DNA from: Trichosphaerium sp. ATCC 40318
Lineage: Eukaryota > Discosea > Flabellinia > Trichosidae
Reading direction: 5' to 3'
Assembly: GCA_038496445.1 (NCBI GenBank)
Contig: JALMLS010000593.1
Span: 124,001 to 188,000, forward strand
Length of the DNA stretch: 64,000 nt
The position numbers and the translations under genes were made by a program. Below the pieces are notes generated by a model that saw only the letters and a list, made by a program, of their open reading frames with translations, was not told the origin of the DNA and did no database searches. This document shows, piece after piece, positions 11,301 through 22,601 of this stretch. The stretch's first letter is position 1. Every line of letters begins with the position of its first letter.

Positions 11301-14300
11301 GTTCTTCTTGACGTTCTAGTTCTTTGGTGATTGCATCTTCAGCTTCTTGTTCTGCGGTCTCAAGCTTTTGCATAGCTGCATTGAGGTCATCAACACGAAT
11401 ACCTTCCTCAGGAACGAATTCTGGGCGTTCATATTCGCTCAACAAAGCAGCAATCTTTTTAAAGAGTTGCTCAAGGTTGCTTAAGTCATTAACATGTTCA
11501 GCAGAAGGACCAGATTTATAACGATTCCATTCATCTGATTGAGCTCTAGCACCGTCAAGTGTGTTGTCAAACTCTTTTGTTAATGTAGGGATGGTTTCTT
11601 CAACCCATTGTGATAGAGCTTTTGCTCCGTTTGTGTACTCTTCTTTGAGTTCAGTCTCATCTTGTAAGAGTTGTCTCAAATTCCTTGAAGAAAAAAAAAG
11701 TTAAGATTAGTTGAACAATTTGTTGATGAAGGGCGGTTGTGCTTACTTTACGAAGTTGTCAAACTTATCCTTCTCACGGTGAAGTAGAGGTAAGGTCCAG
11801 TTTGTATGTGGATTATCACGAATACCCATGGATGCCATCTCAGATTGCAATGTTTGCAAAGCTTCAAGTTGAGCTTTTTCTGGTTGACCATCTTGGTATG
11901 TCTCATTGATTTTTTCGATTGTTACCTAATGAAGTTATAAGTATTTGACGTTACATAGTAGTCTAGAGTACCTGCGGATCTGGTTCTTTATTGTTCTCTT
12001 TAATAGCATCTTTACGATCTTTTAGAGATTGCTCAAAGGCATCAGCCTTTTCTTTGAACTCAAGTCTCTTTGCTTCCATATCACGTTGTCTTTGTAACTC
12101 AATTTCGAATGCAGAGCGACGTCCTTTAAACGCTTCATCAAGCTTATTATGAGCAGCATCAATATCTTCATTAGTGATAACAGTGTATGGATTATCTGTT
12201 GCATTGAGTTCCTCAAGTTGAGTCCAGATATCATCAAGAGCCTTCTTCTTATCGGCAGAACCCTATTTCCAAAAAAAAATAAGAATCACGTGCTAACTTT
12301 TCTGAATGAAAAAAAATCGTACAGTGTTACTATCGTTCTCGTCTTTATCTAATGTTTCTTTAAAGTCCTCAACGGCCTTGAGAGACTCTCCAAAATTTTG
12401 GTCATTGGCGACACCAAGCTATGAGTATTAGTTAGTTTTGGGTAACTAACTATTAAGTTAATGTGTGTTACCTTATCGCGGTTGTAAGACATGAATTCTT
12501 TGGCGAGTTCGGCGAACTTCTTACGCAAATCTTCGATACGTTGTTGTTCGGCGAGTTTTGCTTGAAGATCAGCCAATTTTTTATCGTACAAGTCCTGGGT
12601 AATACGTTAGTTAGTGTTGAGACTACATTATTATAATAATACCTTCAAACCGTTCCATCTGTTGGTCAAGTCTTCAGCACGTTGTTTCTCACAAGCTTCA
12701 GGGTCTAATGCAAGAATTTGATTTGCTAGATCGTTCAACAAGTCTACGCGTGGCTTGGAATTAGTGTATTCATCACCGAAAGCCTGGAAAATAAGCGTAA
12801 GTAAACGATACTCATCGGTTCAACTTCATTCGAGTTTTTCCTGAGTTGAGACCTTAACGTACCTCGCAGAGCTTCAATTTATTTTGTGCGTCAACTAATG
12901 AAGCGACTTGCTCATCAGTGTTGAGGTAAGCTTCCTTCTTATCTTCCCAGGCTTCCAATTTTTTAGCCTTGCTCTCGAACTTGCTCTTCAAAGCGTCTAA
13001 GCGAAAGATTCATTAGTAAAAGGTAACAAACGGGTAGCAGTGAGTGTACCTAAGCTCTTCAAGCGATCAAGTTCGCTGCGAAGCCAGTCCAAACGCTCTT
13101 GTTCTTCTTTTCCTAGAGTGTTCCATACATCATCGAGGTCAGATGGGCTAAGACCATCTGCTGGTTCGAATGGCTTTCTGTCATTTGCCTTAAGCTTCAT
13201 TTGGATACTATTGAAAAGAGATTCAAGATCTACTTTTTCTCCGGCTTTTGGAGGCTATAAAACAAATATTTAGCGTATACACATACAATATAGGTTAACC
13301 GCATACCTTATCGTTTGTTTGGTGGTCATTGAGCTCACCAATTTTCTTTTTAATATCAGCGACAGTGCCATCTGTTGTACGGTCCTTCATCTCTGGTACT
13401 TTAGAGTCAATCCAGTCACGTAGCTAAATATGACGTCATTAGAGTAGCGATTCTTTTTTTTTTTTGTAACACATTTACAATGCGGTCCGAGAAAACTTTT
13501 CAGAAAGTTTTTCAACCGCTTGTCTACGCGAAAGGCAAGAAAAATAATAAAGGACGTTTTTAGTACCTCTTTAGCACGAGTATTGTAGTCCTGTGTCATT
13601 TGTTCAATAGAACTGGCAAAGTCTACCAATTTACCAATACGACGTCCAGCAACCTCTTGTTTGTTGCTGCTAGCGAAGACGTGGTAGAATTGAGCAATGT
13701 AAGTCATTACAGAGCGCTCATCAGGTTTTGGTACATCAACTACATCTTCAACATCCAAGAGTTGAGGAATACCAAGCTCCTTCTCAGCTACTTCGAAAGC
13801 CAACTTCAAGTTTTCTCTTGGGTTTTCCTATTAAATAAGTTTTAACACAAACGGCAACGACTGCATAGTCCCCAAACTAATAACAAAGGAACGTACGTTA
13901 TTCAAGGTATCATAAGGTATCAAATCTGGGCGATGAGCGTGAATCAAGGCGCACAAAGCCATACCGTCCTTTGTAAGTGATTAGCGTTTAATTGGGACAT
14001 AAGGGAAGGAGTGGTATGTACCTGCCAGGAAGTGTGGAAGTTCTTAATACCAGGAGGATCAACTTGGCGGTAACCTTTGGTCTTTTTACGGCACCTGAAG
14101 AGAAAATTATCAATAAAACTGTTTTGATGGCTTTTTTTTTGTTTGTAGTGATCTCCTACGTACCAGAGCAATAGAGCTTCTTTAGCTGTGAGCTCTTCTT
14201 CAGTAATATCATCAATAGAAAACTTTTGGATGATAATCCATACAAGACCCAAGAGGAGCTTTAAGTTTCCATCTACGATATCTATATTGCTATATTAGAT

Positions 14301-14887
14301 AACATGGTGACGTATTTGCTAAAAAAGAAAGTGCTCATTGTACGTATTTGGCAAAAAACCAAAAAAACAAAAAAAACAAAAAAACCAAGTTTAAACTCAA
14401 AATCGTGTAAAACAATCGTACCCTCAGGCCCAATATTCAATAGACGAATCCCCTGAGCTTTAAGGAAGTTCAAACCAGTTGATACATTACCAACCATTTG
14501 AATTCTTATACGAGGGCGCTTTTCGTAGCGGCCCAAGTTCTGGCTTGATATAATCTCCAAGAATTGGATAAGCTTGATACCATCTGGTACAAAAGTAGTG
14601 AGTTTTAGTTTAATAAAGGAGAAACTGTTGTAGAGTGATATTTAATAGCGTTTTTATAGCATAAAACAGCGCTAGCGCGGAAAGTACTTCACAAAAAAAA
14701 AAACCGTTTGTTTACCTTTGAAACCAGTTTGGAGATCATCTATTTTCATTCCACGGCGCATCATGAAGGAATTTATCCATTTTGTGAAAGTCTGTAGTGT
14801 TTTAAGCGTTACTTTGGTAGATCTTGATTCTCAGCTTACCTTTTTTTGAATTCTGACCCATGCGGCCTCTGGTTTACCTTGGGACAT
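8372..14887 (-). CDS. Alpha-actinin-like actin crosslinker with an expanded spectrin-type rod
   Basis: The start ATG is at 14887 ([16 protein letters not shown]). Two CH domains follow: [20 protein letters not shown], then [27 protein letters not shown] and a second CH with [21 protein letters not shown] rod of very roughly 1,100-1,200 residues comes next, built of three-helix spectrin-like units (for example [30 protein letters not shown]). Two canonical EF-hands follow, [12 protein letters not shown] and [12 protein letters not shown], and then the CaM-like end [17 protein letters not shown]...[11 protein letters not shown]. Animal alpha-actinin has four spectrin repeats; by length this rod would hold roughly nine or ten. 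About twenty short introns interrupt it, many with GTAC donors. It should crosslink actin filaments with a long spacing, with calcium sensitivity likely. Confidence 0.9.
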
Positions 14888-15663
14888 TGTCTGTATAATA
14901 AATTAGTTAGGTACAACTGAGATCAATAAAAGGAAAACGTTTTATAAACCGTATTACGATAGAACGTAGTCGTTTACCGCGATTTTGAGCGTTAGTTTGG
15001 GTTTTGCAGTAGAAGGTAGTAACCGCAACTACAAACCACTTTTTTCGCTAGATATAAGCGATATTGGACTCAAAGGAATACGTACAAGGTGCAACGGTTG
15101 TTGAGGAAGACTATTGTGAATCAAAATGAAAAAATTATGAGTTTTACGAGAATGTGAGTTGTCAAGTTATGTGTTCACGTCAACACATTGCAAAAAGACA
15201 ATTTACACGTAGAAACAAAAGACTGAAAAACCTACTATCCTAAAAAGACATATTTTATTAAATTACGACATCACCTGGTGTACTATGTATTAATTGTTTT
15301 TTTTCCACAATAGTCATTATTGGTGTTAAATCAAGGCGTATTGTTTGTGTATGACACTACTGTAGTATCTTTGTAAATTAGAATTCCAATTGGAATGTAT
15401 TGTTAGATACAGACTCAGTAGTGCGGTAGTCATGCTATGTCGGTTTGTACTATTGCTGTAGTTGAATTGTAAAGAGTGCAACTAATACAAGATTACCCAC
15501 AAAGTTGTTGGTGTATTTTTGGACGACCAGAAAAAGATGTAGAAGAAAGAACTTGGGTGTAGGTTACAAAGATTATGAAGTTATTAAATATCATTTAAAC
15601 AGAGTTACACCATGTACTTATAGAAAGACATTATCGTAGATAATTGATTTTTGTCAAGCTGTG
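14888..15663. other. Intergenic region upstream of alpha-actinin
   Basis: Lies between the start of alpha-actinin and the stop of the next minus-strand gene. It holds no open frame of protein-like composition on either strand and no RNA motif that I recognise. The part next to 14888 presumably contains the alpha-actinin promoter, but I see no clear TATA box. The rest is AT-rich. Confidence 0.5.
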
Positions 15664-17647
15664 TTAGCTGGCTGGAGTATCATCACAGAGGTTCAGGTAT
15701 GCTTCTCCTACTTCTGGTACAACAACGTCTGGGATTTCAGAGAATACTTCAAATCTATCTTCATGTACTTGACCATAAACGTTTACAGAACTTGGAACAC
15801 GCAATCCAAAATCTTCTATCTTTTCAAGGAATTCATCTATATCGATGTCGACGTCCTCTAAATCTTCTGCAATACTGCTGATAACCCCTTTCGTGGCGGT
15901 TATCATATCGTTACTCAACTTTTTGCACGTGTTAGTTGATATTCAACAGATCTTTCGTTACCTTAAATAATGGAACTTGATCACCTATCATTTCAACTTC
16001 GTTTTCTGATTCTTTTTCTTCTTGCACTAATGTCTCAATAGCTTTCCTGTTTGTAGCAATCAATATCTGTCTATCTTTCCAAGCGTGCTTGACACCAACA
16101 CAAACCCGTCCTTCGTCACCAAAGTCGAAGTTCCAGAGTGTAACACCTCAACAAATAATAAGAAACCAAGTGAACTTCTGTCACATGTGTGTTTCAGCGT
16201 ACCTTTAAAGTGTTCCTTTGTAATGTCAATATTTGTACCAGCTACATAGTTACACAATCTGGCAGTACCAAGTGCCATCGTAGCTAGCATTGTATGATAT
16301 AGATCAACAACAATAACTCCAGGAACATCTCGTATACCATTGAGAAAAACTGATTTTTGTTCAGGAGATTTGTTGGTTGACTTTTTCACGCAGTCGTAGA
16401 TGTCAAAATCACTTGTAGAAAAAGTGGCATAAGCATGTTGACCTAAGCCTTAGATAAGGATATCAATTATGTATCTTTAAGGAAGCTTACCAAAGCCAAG
16501 TGTGGAAACAAATGAACTGAATGAAAACCACCTCCCAATGTGGTACAATGGCTTATCTTCAAATTGTTTTTTCATCATTCTATTTAATTGAACATAAGCT
16601 ACACTCCATGGTACAGCGAAGAAGAAGTCTGAGTTTTCAAATATCTGAAGGAGTAAAAGTTAGAGTGGATCGATTATTTTTATGAAATCCTCAAATATCG
16701 AACTTGTTTTACCTTCTTTGGCACTCTAAGGTTGATAGGATGGCAATCAACATGTACAGAAGTAGATAAACTTATTGTTGATGGGTCCTTAAGCGAAGCT
16801 GTGGCTCGAGTTTTCATACCAGTTTGCTTGTCAAGAAAAAACAAAGAAGCAATGTTACTTGGTTTTGTTTCATCTGCATATTCTTTCTGGTCACGTATCA
16901 ACCCAGGCAAATACTCTTGCTGATTCGATGGTAGCACCTTATTGCGTATGTGTTAATGAGGTAATATGAACGTCGATGCGAATGTACCCAAACATCGTTG
17001 TCGTTAGGAGTCGCAACAGCATAATCAGGTGTCAATTCGTTTATTTCTTTTGCAATTTCTTCTCCTGTTCTGTCTTTTGAAGAAAGTAATAAACCTCCTT
17101 TGGTAGACGCAAAGATCTTCACCCGGTTCATATTTTTATCCTTGAGAAAGTTTGCACCGATGCGCATATTATCCATAAAATCCTCTTTATCATCCTTTTT
17201 GACTAACAATTCCATAAATAGCTAATAGCACCATAAATTTACACGTGATTTTTAAACGTACATGTACTACGAAACAATTCTCCAAGTGAGCTATTTTCGA
17301 ATTGTTCCCATATAAAATGCAACTGTGGACCATTTGGTAAATCCACAAGCATAACTTCTTTTAAGTCTGTTTTCTGAAAAACAGCTAAGTCAGTTTTGAA
17401 CCGAAATGACTTTAATACCTTTGAAGTAGCTTCTACTGCTTCATTTGATTCTTCGCAACTTGCTATCATGCTAGTATTATAAAAGGAAGCCAATGCAAGG
17501 CTTGAAAACGATAAACAACCTCCTAGAGCTACCACCGCCGGCGGTTTGGCGTATCTGACCTAGTTAGGCATTGTATTACATATTATAGTACCTGACAGCT
17601 TTAAGAGCGTTTGTAAAAGCTATTGGTATTGTCCTGTTAAACCACAT
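15664..17647 (-). CDS. Unrecognised protein with an organelle-type N terminus
   Basis: I do not recognise this family. The best start is ATG 17647 (MWFNRTIPIAFTNALKAVRY), spliced through a 37-base intron to AKPPAVVALGGCLSFSSLAL. That gives an N terminus with Arg and Lys but no acid, followed by a hydrophobic stretch, as in mitochondrial or other organellar membrane-anchored proteins. Later segments include LAVFQKTDLKEVMLVDLPNG, VKIFASTKGGLLLSSKDRTG, IVVDLYHTMLATMALGTARL and a C-terminal acidic tail ending NLCDDTPAS before the stop at 15664-15666. Several short introns separate the exons. The consistent frame and natural composition make it a real gene. Its function is unknown. Confidence 0.65.
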
Positions 17648-17884
17648 CCACGCTACAGCCTGTTTGACATACTTTGCTACTTAACTATCCTTCCTTAACA
17701 AGCAGTGAGTTCACTGCTCTAATATTCACGTAAAAACTCAACTAGAGCTTCTGGATAAAGCGAGAAGACTATAGGAGTTGTGATGGACATTCTCTGGAGC
17801 AAATAAATATCGACCACATTGACTTCTGTCAATGGCAAAGTATGCGATATTTTTTTTTTTTACAAACAGTTATTTATGTGCAGA

Positions 17885-20880
17885 TTACACAGTTTTAAAA
17901 TGTGGTACAACACGCTGTTTTACAACGTAAATTACGCCAATAGCGACTACAACTTCTATGATACCAAGAACCAAAAAGCCGATATTGATATTAGGGTTAT
18001 TTTGTTTAAAGAATGTAAGACTCAAAGACCATCTAAGAAAAAAGTCAGACAAAAAAAAGCAAAAAAAGCAAACAAGTAGAGTTAGAAAATGCTGAAAATC
18101 GTACGTTGCTTCTGTCCATATTTCTTTAGAATCATCTACAATGGTGTAATACCCTGTTGCTTTCTCATAAAGTCCAGTACTGAAGATATTGGTTAGATAC
18201 AATTGTAATAACAATATCAAAGCATCAACGAACCTCATAGCTTTATGCCATCTAACTAGTGATCCAATACAATGTCCTGATTCACTGCATTCCATAAGAG
18301 CCTATTTCGAGAATAAGAAAAAAACTGTTGGACCCAAAAAAAACGAAGGAAAAAAGTATTGCAAATACGAACAGGGCATGAGTGTTTCTTGTCACAAGAC
18401 ATATCCTTGTGGTTAATAGCTCCAAGACGGAACAACCATTCATACAAGAAAAAGTTCCATGTATTTCTTCTATTCTCACTGTAGACACTAGAATAATGCG
18501 TAGGCACAGAGGAGAAACCTAAAAGAAAGAGTTTACAAAAGAAACAAAAAAAAAAAGAAAGGAAATTAAAGAGCAACAACATTTTGTTGTCTAAAAAACA
18601 CTGGTTTCTGTATGTACCTTCTTTAAATATTCCTCTCATTGTAGAACAACTTCCATTAACCAACATACATTCGAGTAATTCAGAAACAATTGTACAGTTT
18701 GCTTTAACATTACTATTAGGTGGCATACCAACTTGATCCCATATAAGTTTAGTAAGCATAGTAGACGCCTCACAAACCAATTGAGAGTCAACTGTTCTAT
18801 CAAAAATACCATGATAGTGACTTAAATAGAAGTAAATAAGTTACCTTCGAAAAAGGAAAAAAGGAAAGTCACTTTCTGAAGTGAATATTGGATTGTTATT
18901 ATCTCCGTACGCATTATTGTATTCAGTATTATGATCAGTAATTACTATAGTCTTAGCAGCCATTTTTTTATCTTGTTTAATAAACGACATTGATGACGAA
19001 GGTGGAAGACCTTTAGTGCTTGTACTCAATTTTAATTCAAGATTTTCAGTATCAGCACCAGCCTAAAGATATCCAAACACTTTAGTACAAGTAATACATA
19101 CCTTACCGACAAAGGAAAGAATAGAATAAAGCAAATCAAATCAAGAACAAACTCAAAAAAAGACAGAAAAACGTACTTGAAGTGCAGCTTCTACAAGAAG
19201 ACTTGTTTTACTGGCATCCTCGTGTTGGTGTATAAACAAAGAACTACCTTATGGGATATAAGATTCAAATAGTCTCATTGTGTGCTCTCAATACAAAAAC
19301 AAAGTTTAAACATACCTCCATTTTTAGTTAATCCAACTTGTTTCAACTCAATGATAGATTCGATTTTAGAGAAATCAATGTTTTTGAAATCAAGGTTTGA
19401 ATAACCTGCAGGAGACTCACAACCACCTGATTTTGCTGTTTTTTCACAAGAGAATGATGATATATCTCTAGCAAATCTGCTTGATCCAACATAGCCGAAA
19501 GTTTCGCCATCAAACCAAGCAAAGATAACATTCTTTGAATACTTCTGTAGGTCGCTTGCACGTGTCAATCTCTGTTTTCAGTTGTTAGTTAGAAAGTTCA
19601 GAAAGTATAATAAGCGTACAAGATATTGGTAGGCACCCATTAAAGCAACAGTCCCAGAAATATCGGAATCAGCACCCAAAGCGTAATCTTGGAAGAAACT
19701 AATTATCTTGTTAAAAAAAATACCTTGATGTTACGCTCTCTCTGTGGCTACAAAAAATACCTTATTGTGTCCATAGATGCGATAACAAGTATGGTATCTT
19801 TATCTTCCTTAATCTCTTCAACTGATGACCATACAGACTGTCCACCAACAGGTTGACATTGACCTGAATAAAACAAGTAAGCAAAAAAAAATTCCACAAA
19901 CATTTTGATTCTTTGTTCTTTTCAAAGTTTTCTCTTCGTACTTCTCCTCAAACATGTTTTTGAGTCATGTGTTGCTTGCATAAATACATTAAGAGTAGCA
20001 GACCACCTAGGCCAGGTATTGTAGTTCCCTTTCTGATTATCTTTGGCTTTCTAACTAATTTTAACAAAAACAAGCAAAAACGACGTTTGGATTGTTACTA
20101 CTTCGTACGTTAATGACTCCTACTGACTCTTCGTTCGTTAAACCCCATATTGGAAACGGGTATTCGTAAAAGAGACTTGATTTGCCCTTATCATTCCAAG
20201 CGTATGTTGTATTCAAACCACTGCGTTCGTTTGGTATTCTAGAATCAGGAGAGAAGCCGCCTAAGACGCCGTTTAGAAAAGAAAAAAAATTTAAGGGGTT
20301 GTGGAAATCGTATATTTACGCTGTGGGGGTAGTCCATGAGTGACGTTTGTCACTATTACACCTTTTATAACGCCTTTTAGATCGTTGATAAACTTTGATG
20401 GATCACTAAGCAAGCTTTTGGGAAGCAGGTTAGTTTTCTTGCGCGTATAGGGTCTTAGGTACGTACTCTGCGAAAATAGTGACGCTCATTACTACAACAT
20501 GATGCTTTAACTTTTTCTTTTCGTCTTTAGATTGCACAAGTTGATTGTACATCTCTTTAGACTCTGCAACGTTTCAGAATTGTCAAGTATACTTTTTACT
20601 TACCGATCCAATACAAATAACCTGTAGAGCCATCCATACCCGCTAATTACATGTAAGGATGTATTATTTATGTAAATTGGCGTACTTGTGCAGCCGATTG
20701 GTTGAGAGTTGTTGAGTAACCTAACGCAAGGAAACCCTGCTACTTCAGTGTATATAGGTAATCCTTGTTCATCTGACGCCCCTTTTTGAAAAAAACAATT
20801 AGACTTGCAATTGAAAGCCGTTACGCACCAGATAACGAAAATAGGCACAATAGTGTCACTACGAGAGCACCAGTCAGCAT
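17885..20880 (-). CDS. Nicastrin, gamma-secretase subunit
   Basis: Type I membrane glycoprotein that admits substrates to the gamma-secretase intramembrane protease with presenilin, Aph-1 and Pen-2. The start ATG is at 20880 with a signal peptide (MLTGALVVTLLCLFSLSGA) spliced to the ectodomain. Recognisable blocks are GFPCVRLLNNSQPIGC near the N terminus and VIFAWFDGETFGYVGSSRF, which corresponds to the family's GESFDYIGS block, followed by ESIIELKQVG. A single C-terminal transmembrane segment (NIGFLVLGIIEVVVAIGVIY) ends with the basic tail VVPHFKTV. The conserved DYIGS reads GYVGS here. Introns are many and T-rich on their 3' side. The presence of gamma-secretase argues against a typical higher fungus. 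Confidence 0.87.
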
Positions 20881-21189
20881 GATTGCTGTTCGTTTAACAC
20901 TATGCTTAATCGCAATGACTGGCTTAACGTAATTGATCCGTTGCACCCGTAGTGCATAGCACTACAATTTATACGCCCTTTGTGTGCGATAAAAAAGTCT
21001 CTTGCCGTTTTCTAACGCGGGAAGGTTTATTAACACTTTTTGTTGCACTACCTGGCTACTTCGCAACTATGAGCGCCAGAAAAAAGAGGAAATTGATCGT
21101 AAGTCGCAAATGAAGCTGACATTTTTGTCATTTGCGAAAACCACTTTTTTTTTCTTTCAAAATGTTTACGTTTAAAAGAAAGTACTTTA
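20881..21189. other. Short intergenic region left of the GC-rich RNA candidate
   Basis: AT-rich with A and T runs and no convincing coding frame. If the RNA candidate is read on the plus strand, this would hold its promoter. T-rich tracts are present near 21140-21160 but no clear TATA box stands out. Confidence 0.4.
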
Positions 21190-21471
21190 CCACCCAAATG
21201 CTTCGAATCTCCTCGCCCGAGCTCTCTGCGATACGAACATGCTTCCCCGCGTCGTGCTACCTGTTCACAATCACTATTGCGACAATGCGACCGCGAGCGG
21301 TCCACTAGCGCACACCAGGAGCACGGATGGTGCCCGAGCTGCCACGTTCAAGAGGCAGCCGGTCGGCCTTCACCGGCCTAGTCCATCCGCTTGGATAACC
21401 TTGTGAGCTGCAACATGGTGTGTAACGCGGTTGCCATGGAAAGTTCGTCTCTCCAGGGATACCTTTTTTTT
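21190..21471 (+). ncRNA. GC-rich structured RNA candidate with a T8 terminator
   Basis: A sharply GC-rich island in AT-rich surroundings, with no protein-like frame and many closely spaced self-complementary segments. Examples are GCTGCC...GGCAGC (loop of about 10), GCCGG...CCGGC, GACCGC..CGGTC, ATCC/GGAT with a four-base loop, and CATGG...CCATG around GTGTAACGCGG. It ends at a run of eight T (21464-21471), as expected for a Pol III transcript on the plus strand. I could not match it to SRP RNA, RNase P/MRP, U1-U5, U3 or tRNA by signature motifs. A minus-strand RNA remains possible. Confidence 0.5.
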
Positions 21472-22129
21472 CAACACTCACTGCAGCTGCTTAGAGGGAT
21501 GTTGATGGTAAAAAATCGATAATAAATAAGAGTACAGAGGCGATATGTGAGATGTACAAAGAACTATGTAGGTGTAGAAGCTAAACGTCGTAAATGAATG
21601 GTTTCTGAATGCTATAATGCATACTAACATACCTAAAAATAAAACGCCGTTTCGTTTGTAAACAGTTTTAATCCGATTTTTTTTTGAGCTCGTTAACGAA
21701 CACCACTGAATCAGTGGTGTACAAGGGCTAATGTAAATAAAAGGTGCCAAATAGATATGCCACAGCCCGAAAACAGTATTTTATTCTATGGCGTGGTGCA
21801 CCTGTTTGCAACACTTGTTATTGTGTTGTTTCAAATCAGTGTGTTTGCAGACCATCACTCCTTTTACCATTGTACGTTCTCAAAATAGTTAAAAAAGGCA
21901 TGGTTTTCATTAAACGGAATTGACCCAGGATAGATATTGATAAAAAAGAGGTTGATCCCATTTTCGTCATTACTCAAAACCTAAACATTCCACTTTTATT
22001 TGATTAATAACCAATTTGATCGAGTCAAGTGACAAGTTGCATGATTTCGTTTACATAGTTTACCATTTCTGGCTTTAAAAAGTGTATTGTTAATTTTTTC
22101 ATGGTGAAATCCGGTTTGCTGAAGTTAAT
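21472..22129. other. Intergenic region with a 43-residue hydrophobic reading frame
   Basis: Contains an ATG-started plus-strand frame at 21757-21888. It encodes 43 residues with one hydrophobic segment (ILFYGVVHLFATLVIVLFQI) and a His/Phe-rich end. It is too short to judge and has no recognised relatives. The remainder is AT-rich without clear structure. Confidence 0.25.
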
Positions 22130-22545
22130 TGCCGAAAGATCCATGTCTGCTTTGGTGGTGGTGTGTCTTCTCTTGATGAGTTCTTTGTTCGCTTTTCTTT
22201 AAAGGATTCAGCGATGTATTTACGTATGTTCCCAACCGGCTTGAGTTGAGACACGCCATTTTACGTAAGTAGAATCTGTGAATAGGTGCATAGGTTGGTC
22301 GATTGGGACGACTTTGACAGCTACTATAGCTGCTTCAAGTTCCGCTGCATCGATGTCTCGCTTAGTGACAGCTCTGCAGGCTAGGTTGAGATTTCTTTCA
22401 CCAAAGTATACTCCAACACAAGCCACATTACCATTTTTCTTTTTGAATTCGTGAACCGTCTGTCCAAACACAGACAGTTTCTTTATGCCAATACCAGTCA
22501 ACATCAACGCTACTATCAATGGAGTAGTTACAAGGAAAAGAAAAT
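22130..22545 (-). pseudogene. RNase H-like domain remnant, frameshifted
   Basis: The minus strand carries the core of a type I RNase H fold: WTDGS with the first catalytic Asp, GNVACVGVYFG, then IDAAELEAAIVAV with the catalytic Glu and HLFTDSTYV with the third Asp. WTDGS sits in one frame and the rest in another. The break falls in an A5-G-A5 tract (22434-22444 on the plus strand). After TDSTYV the frame soon stops, and the expected His/Asp-containing C-terminal helix is not found in one frame. The 5' part lies within 60-100 bases of the divergent F-box start. It could be a decayed cellular RNase H1 or the relic of a retroelement; no reverse transcriptase is visible nearby. Confidence 0.5.
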
Positions 22546-22601
22546 GGTTGAAAATGGTTAAAAATAGGTTCACTAAAACTGAAAACTCCAAAAAAGCAAC
22601 A

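Noticed and set aside
13150-13165. GGTTCGAA stretch resembling a tRNA T-arm
   Set aside because: It lies in alpha-actinin coding sequence and has no acceptor stem or D-arm around it. The same applies to the GGTTCGAG at about 44250. No tRNA was found in the window.
21190-21471. Assignment as SRP RNA, RNase P RNA or snRNA
   Set aside because: Minus-strand GAACAG...CACG resembles a piece of RNase P CR-V, but no matching CR-I is correctly placed. SRP helix 8 and U1-U5 signatures are absent.
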